Positions 24,801 through 36,260 of a stretch of DNA of 64,000 bases are shown here, one piece after another. Made by a program: the position numbers and the translations under genes. The notes under the pieces were generated by a model that saw only the letters and a list, made by a program, of their open reading frames with translations, had not been told where the DNA came from and did no database searches. Source of the DNA: Nephromyces sp. MM_2019 (taxonomy: Eukaryota; Apicomplexa; Aconoidasida; Nephromycida); assembly GCA_015657535.1 (NCBI GenBank), contig JADHZB010000079.1, forward strand, positions 22,441 through 86,440, in the 5' to 3' direction. Numbering within the stretch: position 1 is the stretch's first letter; the number at the start of each line of letters is the position of its first letter.

Positions 24801-27026
24801 GAATAATATGTTCACTTATTTGTATATAGGTGAGCACCTTTTCAGGCCAATTTTATTTGTCATGGAGATTCTGCTCGCGAACCCAATGCTAGCCTGGTCA
24901 CGAAGTAAATAATAGCCAAGATTGCCTCAAAATGACACTATCACAGAGCACATCTGAAAAGCAAACAATATTTGGAGTTTATAATCGCTCTTCCAGATAC
25001 AATGCAGACTAAATCCGACGAAATAATAGGAAAATCTTTTGCAAAGCGTGTCCAGATTGACAAAAGAATTTGATATTCAAACTCAAGCGCTACAATCAAC
25101 GGATTTCCAACAATTGGACGTTGTACCAATGCAAGGCTGCCCTAACTATCTGTGCTCCTCAAGCATAAATTTGCGTGTAATAGCGTATAAATTGTTTGCT
25201 AGTTCGTCATGCAAGACTACAGAGCTGCATTTGTTCCAAAAAAAAATTAAGTGCTGCTTTGCAAAGCTGATTGCATTACCGCGTCCAATATTCTTCCTGA
25301 AAGTTTCACATTGCGCACTAACGAAAAAAACAGCACACGAACATGCACAAGTATCTTAGCACACTTCCAAAGCCCCAAATAAGCAGAAAGGTTTAAGTGC
25401 ACGTTTCTTGTTGCTGTAAAAAATTGTTAATATCGATGAAATAGTGCCCTCATTGACGAATTCAGGTATTATTCCACTAATTTTCTTAGGTAGCGATTCT
25501 ACCAAATCGACTGGGCCTTGAGGAATTAATTTAACTTGCGTTTTGCACACAAGTCTTCGCAGCCGAAGAAAATTTTGCAACGGCAATATAGCATTGTAAA
25601 CAAAGTAAAAAAAATAATTTCAGATTCCTTTTTTCATACTAAAAAACTATATAATCAGAAGAATCTCAAGATGCTCCTAGAATTTCCCCAGGCTGAACTG
25701 AAGTTTGAAGCCCTATGTTCTGGGAGCTCAGCACACCCATATGTTACCACTCTTACTTTATTAGGCTTCATATCGCACAGATTTATTGCACCTTTATACG
25801 TAATGGCCCTGTGTGCCGTTTTGAACTTTCTCACTATAAAGCAGCTGGAGCAAAACCTTGTGCTCATCTACGATATAACACAAGCGCACAGCTTTAAGAA
25901 GCACCTTGTGGATTTCAAAAAATTTAATAGATGGTTCTCATCGTCAAAAAATTAGATGTTGAGAAAAATACATTGAATTGCATCTGTGGAAAAAACATTA
26001 CCAAATAACTTAGACACCAAACACCAAATTTTGGAGTTATCTAGTAATCTTCAAATTCTTTCTGCCTCATGTGTTATCACTAAAGTATACACGTCACTGT
26101 CTAAGCAATTCGTATGAAAGTAAATAATTTTTTAAGGCTCTACAAGACTTAAAAGCCACGCAAAGCCATCATAACTATTAATTTATAAAGCTTCCTTTGC
26201 AATTACTGTTTATACACGTACTACGCTTCCTAGCAGATTAAACTGGTCGCTACAGGGAAATACATAATTTCGGGTAAGTCCGGAGCGGGTCCACATCAAG
26301 ACATTTATAATTACGGCACGCACACAAAAGTATTGCAAATAGCTACTGGACCGATATAAAGGGTTGGTTGCTAATCAACACTCCATTCACTGCCAAAAAT
26401 AATTGAGGTGAATGATCAATATTTAAAATTAACGACAATTATATGCCTGATTTCTGCATGCTAATTTTTATTGAACGTGGCAAAAAAGGCAATTTCTACA
26501 CCTACGCCTTAGGGTAGTTAGTCTTGCTGGTTGCCTGCGGCTATGCAAGGGAATCAGGGCCTACAACGCGAGTAATACAAAAAAAAGATTAAGAATAATG
26601 AGTACACAGCTTATTGTTTTATTGCGCAGAATTTAGTATGATTTAAAATATCAAAGTGATATCTCCACAGAAAAGCAATCACAATGAAAAAATCATGTGA
26701 TTTTCGCAGAACTAATAGCGAGAATTTATCAAGCTCTCACCGTATTCCCCTCCGCAAGAGTTACTGAAATTGAAACCATGTCTCCTGACTCAACTACACT
26801 CTTGGAAGCATCAAATTTGGTTGCATCGGAGCGAAATAAGCGCTTATGCCATTTAACAGGTATTGGATCTAATTTCCGACCCTCCGCACTTTCTCTTCTG
26901 CATCACAAAACGGGTAAACAAAAATTTCAGACTAAGCACGCAACAGAATTAAAAGGGCAAAATTTGAACCAAAGTGCCGCATCATTACCTCAAGAAGTGA
27001 AGAAAGTACAGTTTTGCAAGCGAAAG
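21879..27026 (-). CDS. Candidate multi-exon gene with helical-repeat-like sequence (incomplete model)
   Basis: The C-terminal part is well phased: 23009-22887, 22838-22667, 22538-22472 and 22073-21879 (TGA). These exons join without frame breaks, with acceptors such as TTTTTTTTCAG and the donor AGA/GTAAGT. The encoded text looks like stacked helices of the FASTK/heptatricopeptide type found in organelle RNA-binding RAP proteins (SVNILNFIYEFSVSSP, SVLPSLFDALAGYTLFQPP). I see no RAP domain, and the family link is only resemblance. Upstream candidate exons in the same direction are 27026-26989 (LSLAKLYFLHFL), 26897-26741 (phase-compatible with it), an open stretch around 25930-25800 (VLLKAVRLCYIVDEHKVLLQ), about 25569-25366 (GPVDLVESLPKKISGIIPEF) and about 25322-25280. 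Their connections are incomplete and the start codon is not found. Long plus-strand frames overlap part of this and are the main alternative. Confidence 0.4.
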
Positions 27027-28318
27027 CTATCTATTGATGCTATTAGAATGCTCTTAGTCGCTTCTTGTACAAGCAGTTCTTTTGCTAATAAATCTTTCTG
27101 GTTCCTAAAAATAATTGAATTGCTCAAGTGCTTTCTTATATGGCTTCAAACCTCAACGCCGGATGATGCCGTTATTGAAGCCACAAGACAGCGAGGCAAA
27201 GGCAAGTTGTGGCTAAGTGTGCAATCGCAGCAACACTGAGGTACCCCTAAAAGATGAAAAATCGATTACGGATACTTGACTAAAACAAGCAAGCGAGGAA
27301 GATAATCATCAAGGTTTCCTACAGAGCTAGTGAAATCTTCATTTAACCAAAAGGAGTTTCTACATACCAAAAAACAGCTGATAAACTTGCTGGAGAGTCT
27401 AAAATCCTACACAAAAAAGAGATTACTATTTGACAGCCAGTCACTGCATAGGCATAGCGGCATAGAAAGTTATATACTAAAAGTATTATTATTACAAGAT
27501 AATTCGTGCGCTGCATAAGAGGAATAATAGTAGGTAGGCTTAGGAAGCTAAGCATAATTTTCCCTGATATCGATTTTTTCAATTAAAATTGTTGCAGCCC
27601 TATGGAAAGGTTTCGATATACGGCGATATAGCAGAAATAAACGCTACAGAACAAATCCTTATGGCTGAAGATAGTATGTATCCCGAAACATCGATAAAAA
27701 ACAGCGTCACTATAAAGATTATACGCCACACCCTTGCCACACCAAACTTCATTCTGCCAAGCCTAGCTACCATGAACCTTAAACCCTGAAAGGTTCCGGT
27801 TTAACTATGAGCCTAAATGAAGCCACTGGATAATGAATAACAGCCTGATTACCAAAAAGGGGCCAAGCTTTGTTCTCTTCATTTTCAGGCTTTTTTCAGT
27901 GTAAATTTGAGGTTTTTTCCCAAATTTTCGTTTGATGCTTTTCTTCATTGTTGCAGATCAATATCTCATAAAAAAAATTCTTTTTCAGCAGCTAAACTTT
28001 CATTAGGAAATTCAGTTTATAAATTTTGATCTCGAGAATCAAACAGGTGGTAATCGCCATAAACTTTGGCCTTGTTGCTAAGCAGCTGAACATCTCTTGT
28101 AAAGAAAAAACTTCACGGAAGCTAGGATATCATAATGAACTGTATGAGCAGCCAAGTAATCTAGAAAAATACTTTTATGCTATAATTAGATTAAGACTTG
28201 AAATTGTGAAGAACTAGTAATAGCGATACTCCTTAGTGTCAGTTACGGTGCGAAAATCGCGAGTTCTAACGCAAAAAGAAGCTGTTTACACCATATTTTC
28301 AGCTAGTAGAATGAAGAG

Positions 28319-30378
28319 CTACCGATTTTTCTGAGCAGCTTCCATAGATGTGCAGCGTGCTATTAGTCCTTCCACTTGTAGCTTCATTGAATTAATAGTT
28401 TCCGCTTGATCCTGCATCATAAAAAACACCAAAATCGTCAAGCATGCGAAAGTAAACAGAAAAACTGGCGGCTTCATTTTTCGGTCAGATATGCATACTA
28501 TAAGTCGCAAAACTGAGATATGAAAAATTTGATGAAATATCAGGTAAGTGCGAAAAAAACAACTTTTTTCCTGCAATAATAGGACCTCCAAAATGCAACG
28601 AAAGTTTCAAATTTGTGATACTAATATTACCCTCTATTTGCTTTTTAAAAAATTACTTACAGATTTATTTAGCATGCTAAAATCAATAAGCAAAGCATAA
28701 AAGCAATTAAGGAAAAAAAAGAATGTGAATAGAGACAACAGTCATAAAAATGAGAGGAAAAAGAAGAAAAATTGACAAAATTTTCTTAAAGATAAAAATA
28801 TCAACACAAAAATTAAGTTAGTACTTTCACTATATTCAATAGTTTATCTCAAAGATTTTCATACGCTAATCCACAGGACATGCCAATTTCACACTATATA
28901 GTTTATTCCATTACTAGCTATAGCACACTTTCAAGAGACATGCACACACACAAGGATTTATGGGTATAATGAGCACACAGCAAGCAACATTACACACATT
29001 GTTAATTATTCAAGCCAAAAATTAAAAAAAGGAATTACGTTATTAATCTGTAAGAGATAGCTGTAGCCGTCACAGTATTCTTGCAGTTGTTGTTTTTCCT
29101 GATTAGATGCAGAAAGCTGCTTTCTTAAGCTGTTAATCTCATCAGTTTTTCGTTTAACATCCTCTTGCTGATATCTAATCTCAGCCGTCCTAGAAGCATA
29201 CACATATTACTGGTTAACTTAAAATTTTCTGGCACTTTCTGCGCCATTTCAAACTTTTTTATTTCAGTAAAACAACAATCTATTTGCAAAAACTCGTATA
29301 AAAGAGAAAATTGTAGAGGAAATTTCAATTTTTTTCTACAACATTTGGAAGGTATAAAATTCAAAGTTGTTTTACAGGAGAAAATCATTACTGACCGCAC
29401 TGCGCCAATTTCCGAGGCAGGTTGAAGTATGAAAACCTCCCCAAAACACACCTTTACCCAAAAGTGATTGAAGAAAAGGAAATGCATCACTTATTTCTTC
29501 TTTAAATACTTGCTTTCCAAAAAATCTTCATTTAGGATTCCAGTCAGAAGCAAAAACCAAGAAACTTACAATTTCTCAACCTTTAAGTTAGCCGCCTGAT
29601 GCTTTTGAATCAGACTTTTGACGCCTTGATCAGTTTGCCACATCATGTCTTCGAACGAGTCGTCACTAAAAGAATTAAATGCGCTATCGGCATCACTTCA
29701 TTGCTTAAAAAATCATCAAAAATTTTGCACTCAAACGGTAAAAGAAGCTCTGAAAATTCCAGCATTGAACCAAGAAAAATTTAAAAGCATTTAGCATTAA
29801 ACAAATAAGGGGGGATGATTATATACAATAAATAATAAGGGAGAACAGACTGATGTTCTTTTTTCCTGAGCTCTAGTTTTATACTAAACTTCACTTTTTT
29901 CCAAAATAAAAGCTACTATTTCCAAAAAAGTTATTATAAAGAGAAAAGAAGAGAGAATCACAAATTAGCGGGAAAATGAAAAAAAAAACAAAAAGAATCA
30001 CAAAGTAGCAGCAAAAAGCACATTTTTCAAACAAAATAAATTCGATGAAAGTTAACACACTCAAAGAGAAATCAAAAGACACACGTATAATAGCCTGCCA
30101 GTAGCAACCTACTTTATTCTAGGAACTAATTTCTCCGCAATTAGCTCCCCTTCAAGTGCCAAGAGAAAAGCTTTAAAAGTACCTATCATGGACACGTGCT
30201 CCTCCAGTGCTTTTTTAAGATCACTATTCATCTGGTTCTTTACGTCTGAAGAAGGAAAACTATTCCTATACTAATAAATCTGTGTATAATGGATGATTTT
30301 AGAATTACCTGAACCTTTTATATCGATGAACAGAAACATCTTTGTTTTTTCGCTTTTAACTGTTTTTTGTCCACTCAT
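28319..30378 (-). CDS. Small coiled-coil protein, 180 residues, five exons (complete)
   Basis: Exons 30378-30309, 30245-30113, 29665-29570, 29189-29039 and 28411-28319 (TAG) join in perfect phase from an ATG (MSGQKTVKSEKTKMFLFIDI) to a stop. Donors include GTAATT, GTAGGT and GTAAGT. All acceptors are pyrimidine-rich AG sites. After about 25 residues the protein is largely alpha-helical and heptad-like: NSDLKKALEEHVSM, then EIRYQQEDVKRKTDEINSLR and QLSASNQEKQQLQEY, and a last helix NSMKLQVEGLIARCTSM. No catalytic motif, signal peptide or membrane helix; hydrophobic-looking sequence before the last exon is intron. I cannot name it. Kinetochore, basal-body or trafficking adaptors share this size and shape, so function stays open. 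Confidence 0.7.
28412..29038 (-). other. Longest intron of the coiled-coil gene, A-rich on plus strand
   Basis: A 627-nt intron, T-rich in the sense direction, from donor AAC/GTAATT to acceptor TTTTTTATGATGCAG. It contains a misleading in-frame ATG followed by a hydrophobic run that would read as a signal anchor if the acceptor were ignored. Confidence 0.6.
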
Positions 30379-31207
30379 ATCTTTTAGTAAAAAAATTAAT
30401 TCGATTTTTACAACGTAATGACATCATCTGCAAGTGAAGCGCTATCTTCATCGTAAAATGCTCTTGAGTAGCTACTTGCCAGCAAATTTAATGGAGGAAA
30501 AGACCAAAAAGTTCTTTTTTAATACAAAAAGTATAGGAAAATTGCCACAATTTCGCATATTAGCAGTGAAGCAAGACCGAGAAAACAGCGTTTTTTGCAA
30601 AATCTTATCCGTTGATGCTCAAGAAATATCTTAAACGGTAAATATAATCAAGTCAAATCATTTTTATTAAAAAAACAAGGTATGCATTGTTTAGCTATCA
30701 AACTTTCATTTGTCTCTAGTCAAAGACTGCAAGTGGAAGCTATCGCCTTCTGTGGGATTTTGACTGCTTCTCTCTGTGCGGAGATGAGATTGCGAGAAGA
30801 GGAAGATATGTGCGTGTGTTGCTCAAGTTGGCAATACCTTAAAAAGTAAATTCAACTACTTTTTTGAAAAAAGCTCAAATCTATTGGAAAAGAGTAATAC
30901 CACATAATACTCGATTAGTAAAAATCTTTATAAAAAACATCAAAATTCTCAATCTTGCTTGTTAAGCAGTCAATATTCCATTCAAGCAATATCCTCTAGC
31001 GAAGCTAGTTTCTGCACAGCAGGTGTACGTACACAGCCAAGCGTCTGTTTCTTTCCTTGTGTGTGAACTTTTACTATGCTAGTCTTCATAACGAAATCTT
31101 CCTTGTGCTGTCTGGCGCGTGCTCAACACGTCGTCTTCTGCTTATTTCGTGAAAATCAGCTAAAGCAACGCTTTAATTCGTGATTTCCATCTTTTTCATC
31201 AAAAAAT

Positions 31208-31230
31208 GTGGTGGGTGGGGGTCGGGGGGG
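31208..31230 (+). other. G-run cluster with G-quadruplex potential
   Basis: Runs of 2, 3, 5 and 7 guanines separated by one or two bases within 23 nt. The 7-G run can supply two tracts, so a four-tract quadruplex is possible. Confidence 0.5.
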
Positions 31231-31942
31231 TAATCGGCAAAGAATAAGTTTCTTCACGAAAAAAAGGGGGTAATCATTGAAATTTCAGCTGTAATTTCTT
31301 GAAAAAGAGCACAAAGGAACCTACTTAGCATCTAAATAAGTTTAATTACATTAAACTGCACAATGAGGATAAAGATCCATAGTATTATATTTTTTTAAAA
31401 ACCTTAAGACAGGTAATTTTTCGCCTCAAAGTCTGACCCGCACACAGAAAAAGCATGAAAAGTTTGATCTTTATTGCTAGAGCGTCACTCAACTATGCAA
31501 ACGCTAATCTTCACACTTTCAAATAGCTTTATGAGTATTTTTTGATATTTTCAATTAAAATACGGTGGCCTAACTTGTCAAGCTGAGTCCTCAAAAAGGA
31601 GCAGCACACAGCGTGATGAAACCCCTGAAAATTCCGCATCTTCCTCACCCACTAAACCCTACAGTTTAATAATTTTTTTCAGAATTAAAAAATTAAGCCA
31701 TCTTATACCCATGGTTTCCTTTGAGCAGACTTTCTCATTCTTCAGTTAAATAATGGCGGAATGGCTATCTAGCAATTTTCGCATCATTTTTGAGAAAATT
31801 ATTGATGAATTCACAGACATGGAGCTTCAATTAGAGTTATCTAGCTTAAAGCGCCACATTTGCGTATTTCAAGGCGCTTTCAGTATTGCCATAAGCAAAA
31901 CAAAGCTATAAAAAAAAATTGCTGAAGAAATAGCGTTAAGAA

Positions 31943-32082
31943 AGATTTTTTCACTTTTCTTCATCTCTTCAGAACTAACGACCTAGTGAAGCTTCAAGTT
32001 GTATCTGGCCTTATGAGAGATTTTTTCACTTCATCTCTTCAGAATCAACAACCTAGTGAAGCTTCAAGTCACATCCAAATTA
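31943..32082. repeat. 75-bp direct tandem duplication
   Basis: Two adjacent copies share AGATTTTTTCACTT, CATCTCTTCAGAA and CCTAGTGAAGCTTCAAGT. The second copy lacks five bases and has scattered substitutions. Confidence 0.85.
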
Positions 32083-33950
32083 TGATAAAAATATATAGGA
32101 AAAAACTAAAAATCTTTGTTAAATTCGCTACTATTTCATAGAATAAAGCTGCCATAAAGCTGATGCAGCGCCAAATGAAGATGGAAAATATATATCTGAC
32201 AAACCATGAAAACCTTTAAATCAATTTTCAAAATATGTTATTTCATTAAGCAAGCGGCACCCACAGTATGAAGTTTTTAAAAATCACTTTTTTCATGCAA
32301 TAAAGAGAAAGTCAGCAAAAAGGACCAAAGTTAGGCGTAAAAATGAGAAAAAAATCGACAAATTTTGTCGGCAAAATAAATCAGAAAAAACGCTGCTACG
32401 AAACTATAAGCAGAGCAGCTTCCAGACTAGAGCTAGCAAACAAGATCAAAGAATCTCTTATAAAAATCAAGTAAAAAACGCTAAAAAAATCCCCGTAGCT
32501 ACCCGGAAATTCATTTTTAAAGAACAAACCTAAATTTTCAACAAGATCATTCACAGAGGAGAATCCAGCGAAAAAGCAATCTAAACGGCATCAAATTTAA
32601 GAGAAAGAATTGAAATAACATCAAATTTCGTATAAAGTTATTTCTTAAATAAAAAACGTATGCAAAAAGCAAAAGTTCACATATTCAGTAGAGAAGTGTT
32701 TAAAACGCTGCAAAGCCCTTAAAATAGTTAGAAGGAGAGGCTAGCAAAGAACTGCGTATCATTAGATGGTTCATTGAGAAAACAAGCAAATTGTAAGGCT
32801 TAGTGTGTGTTTTTTTTTGTATGAATCCTTAGTTAAGTAATAAAGGCTTCAGTAAACAAATCAAACTGGACTAAACCTCAAACAAGCATATGCAGTACCA
32901 TTCCAAAGTAGATTAGGCACGGAATCTTCCTATTTAATATATGCAAAAATCAGCGCATGAAAATCCTTCTCAGCTTCAAACACTAAACGAATATCGCAAA
33001 AAAAAAAATGTATTTGTTATTAGAGAAACCCCTTATAATTCATACTAATAACATGAAAGCAATTACTGAAGATGGCGGAATCTCAAGTAGTAAAAGCATA
33101 ATTTCCGCTAAAGTTAGGGGAGCTCCTATGGAATAAAACTACTTTCCACATCAGGATACAAGGCACTGCCGAGAAGAAATCATCTAGCTCAAAGACGCTT
33201 GCCAAACTTAGTGCTTACCATTCTGCACACACACACATACACACAAAAATTCAAGCACCATTGTGATAGCTGGAAAATTTTCAGATTTTTTTTCTATCTA
33301 AAATAACCAATAAATTGCATTCTCCTCGCTAAAAATGAATAAATATACTGCAATAATAACAAAAAAGGGAGCACCCATTAATTACTAAACACAATGGGCA
33401 GGATCGATGGGTACAAGAAAAACAAAAAAAGCAAAAAGCACTTTTTCAGTTCATACTCCAGTTTTTTCAGATGAAAATACATTAATAGAAGGATTTATAC
33501 CTATAATTATTACATAACATTCGATTGTTGTATCTCAAATGGAAATAAAGTATTAAATATTGCAAATAATATATATTCTTTAGCTATCAAAACAATGAGC
33601 CACAGATACGTAACAAAAAAAAATTGGCTGAAGATCATACTAAATATATCACAAGAACCACAACGAGACACACACCGAGACACACACACCAAAACATGCA
33701 CAACTCAAAGTGGACACACACACACGCACCAAGAAACCCGTGCGATAAACAGCATAGGGATATATTTTTGGTGAATTAGTTACATTTTAAAATGTGCCAT
33801 CTTCTTGCACCATATTCTTCCTTTAAAAATAAAATGGGCTGACAAACCGTTTTTCTACCTTCATAATTTAATACGGTGGTTAGGGTCCCCATTCTAAATA
33901 AACTAATAAAAAAAACGGCGGAAAAAAGGAGGAAAAACTTCAGAACTTAC

Positions 33951-35056
33951 GCAAATTCTGACTTTTTCGGAGTATCCTAAGCTTGGTAACGGTAATCTCC
34001 ATGAGGAACAACTGTTGCAAAAGACCTGAGGAATGCAAAAATCAATTTCTTGCAATAATGGCAGAAGCTTATATATATAATTTTATGGCATGCATAGTCC
34101 CTTTTTACACCATAGTGTATTAACGGCCGAGGATTTACCAGACTCTAAAAACTACTACATTTACTTATTCTTTTTATTTTTCAAAGTGCAGAAATTAAAA
34201 AAATATGAAAGCATAATTAAACAAGGCCAAACCTATAGATCATACCTTTATGCAAGCAACAAACACAGAATATCATGCCAGCTTCCTGAGACCTATGTAG
34301 GCTATTAGGTGAAAAAATACGGAAGACCCCTAAGAACTTATTAAAAGCAAATTTGCACAATGCAGAATCTCTAAAGTTATTAATTAAATTTAAATCCTTA
34401 AGAAAAACCAGCTTCCAAAAAACTAACAAATACTCATGTAATTGTGAGATTATCTTATGATACCGCATCATAAGATAATCTCACAATTACATGAGTATTT
34501 GTTACAGAGCTATTATAACAGCAGCTGTCAGCATGTCTCCAAGAAAAAAACCGACAGACAAAATTATCTGGCAATAATCCTGGGCTAAGTGACCTTAGCT
34601 GAAAAGAATCAATTAATTCAATATAATCAGGCTTTTAGTCATTTCACTCACTTTCCCACAAGCTCTGCAGTGATGCTTCCATTTTCGGAGAGTGAACATA
34701 TCCTTGCAGTCACTGCAGTGCATAGCATCGTTAACTGAGGCCCTGAGAAAAAATATTAGAGGAAACCGTGAATAAAAAAAAATCAAGCCTATCTACTACC
34801 TACATGTATAAGATAAAAAAAATGGATCGACCAGAAATACACAGCTTATTTCATATTAGGCTTTAGGAGCACTAATTTCGAATGGGTTCCACTTCCTCGA
34901 GAAGAAAATCAATAGTATTGGTCTTTGTGCATCCTCCGTGGAGGCGGAAATTATCAAATTTTTAAGCGCAATTAATTACCATGGTGGACCGAAAGTTTTT
35001 GCGGTAATAGCTTCACTACCAACATCCCGGAAATCTGATGGAAGCTTTGATGACAT
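33951..35056 (-). CDS. FYVE zinc-finger protein (5' part; 3' end not resolved)
   Basis: FYVE fingers bind phosphatidylinositol 3-phosphate on endosomal membranes. Three exons join in phase: 35056-34980 (ATG, MSSKLPSDFRDVG), 34742-34652 and 34025-33951. Across the first junction the text reads FGPPW-ASVNDAMHCSDC, the PxW..D....C..C opening of a FYVE domain. Then FTLRKWKHHCRACGK gives the central HHCR.CG motif; the usual RRHHC is KWKHHC here. The third exon supplies VFCNSCSSWRLPL and EKVRIC, the next C..C pair and the RVC motif. The eighth zinc ligand must be in a following exon I could not find. The finger lies only about 25 residues from the start. Donors are GTAATT, GTGAGT and GTAAGT. The second intron (34651-34026) contains a perfect 37-bp inverted repeat. 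Confidence 0.8.
34424..34504. repeat. Perfect 37-bp inverted repeat with 7-nt loop
   Basis: Left arm 34424-34460 and right arm 34468-34504 are exact reverse complements, separated by TACCGCA. Pairing stops immediately outside the arms. It sits inside an intron of the FYVE gene. No terminal target-site duplication is obvious. Confidence 0.95.
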
Positions 35057-35372
35057 CTCCTTGCTCAATGCCTTTCAATAGAGGCTATGGAAAACAGCGA
35101 TGACCATTATTACCAACGTAGGTGCTACTACGTGTGTACCGTCCTGCAATTCTGCGTTTTTCAATGCAGGGGCCAAGAAGTGAAAGCTGCAATCGGAAAA
35201 CCTCGTTTATTCAGTGCAGCACATCAGGAGGAACAGAAGGTATATAGGAATATCCGGTATTTAATAGGATTTTTTTTTGCCTAAAAAAGTAAAAGACGTA
35301 AGTGAAGTCGCTGGTAGCATCACGTATGCGTTCACATTGTTATGCAGTCACAACTGCGAAATTTACGTATTA

Positions 35373-35407
35373 CCCCGCTAGATTTCCCCGCTAGATTTCC
35401 CCGCTTC
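35373..35407. repeat. 13-bp tandem repeat, 2.6 copies
   Basis: The unit CCCCGCTAGATTT occurs twice exactly and then begins a third time. Confidence 0.85.
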
Positions 35408-36126
35408 ATATAGCACTAATAACATATATGTGCAGTCATAGTTAAAAGCGTGCCTGGGCAGCCAGCTGAGCCACCTATAAGACGTCCGCGGCATACCGGC
35501 GTTAAATATATGACCTTAAAACTCAAAATTAAACAAACAAGGCAAATTGCCTGAAATGAACTATGCAACAATTTGGACTAAATTGCACAAAAATAAAGTT
35601 ATATATGAAGATCCTCAAATTCTTATCTTTGGATAGCTACTGAAAGTGGCCAGATGCACTGATAAGGGATTGCAGCACTTTTGCACCACATAATTCGGCC
35701 ACGGGGAATGACAAGTGGATATAATGAAGGTATAATATCGTAGCTCACTCAGAAATGGAAAAATTGCAAGATTTTCTTTTGGAAATACATTTAAGCATGG
35801 ATCCGCTTGCTTACTAGTGCAGGACAAGGAATAAACATTGCAATTTATTCCGTATTAGATTTATAGTTTTTCTCAGTGTTATCTGGCCTATGATACGATA
35901 AACTTCTACCAGTGTAGATAAGATACAGGAAACTCAAAAGTATAATCGAGAATGTTCCCCATACTCTTTTATGCCACGTTCTGATTACAAGCTTATAATA
36001 ACCCCAATGCCACTTTGGCGTATATGACATCGGCAGTGCTTCGTAGATTTGTTCGGTACCTAGAAATATATGCATTCGCACAGAGGTATAAGGCAGTAGT
36101 AGTGAAGCTTCGGAGAACTATGCGTA

Positions 36127-36260
36127 CCCTAGTATCTCCTAGTTCATTGGAATAGCCCGGATTGTAAAACTGCAAAAAAAGTACATCTGTTAGTAACCTA
36201 GTATCTGCTATTTTATTGGAATAACCTAGATGGGAAACTGCAAAAAAACACAGCTGTTTG
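36127..36260. repeat. 69-bp direct tandem duplication (diverged)
   Basis: Two copies share CCTAGTATCT, ATTGGAATA and AACTGCAAAAAAA followed by a CTGTT end, with about one fifth of positions changed. Confidence 0.75.

Larger units (their letters stand above)
30379..33950. other. Non-coding or intronic A-rich stretch between minus-strand genes
   Basis: Strongly A-rich on the plus strand, matching T-rich sense introns of minus-strand genes. The 3' exons of the FYVE gene should lie somewhere here but I could not phase any. It contains a 75-bp direct duplication (31943-32082), a G-run cluster (31208-31230) and several TG/CA tracts near 33230-33250 and 33670-33730. Confidence 0.4.

Noticed and set aside
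26697..27239. 180-codon plus-strand frame as a gene
   Set aside because: Start is not an ATG, no recognisable domain, and phase-matched minus-strand exons with good donor and acceptor sites overlap it. Kept only as the alternative in a finding.
28322..28477. Signal-anchor protein starting MKPPVFLFTF on the minus strand
   Set aside because: The hydrophobic stretch ends in a perfect polypyrimidine tract and TGCAG acceptor; it is the end of an intron of the coiled-coil gene.
33510..33701. Hydrophobic minus-strand frame rich in CVSRCV
   Set aside because: Translation of TG tracts in an intron-like T-rich stretch; no splice-consistent context.
34246..34301. Exon encoding FCVCCLHK as the second half of the FYVE finger
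   Set aside because: The exon at 34025-33951 supplies VFCNSC and EKVRIC in the correct phase and order, so this piece is not needed and lies in the intron.
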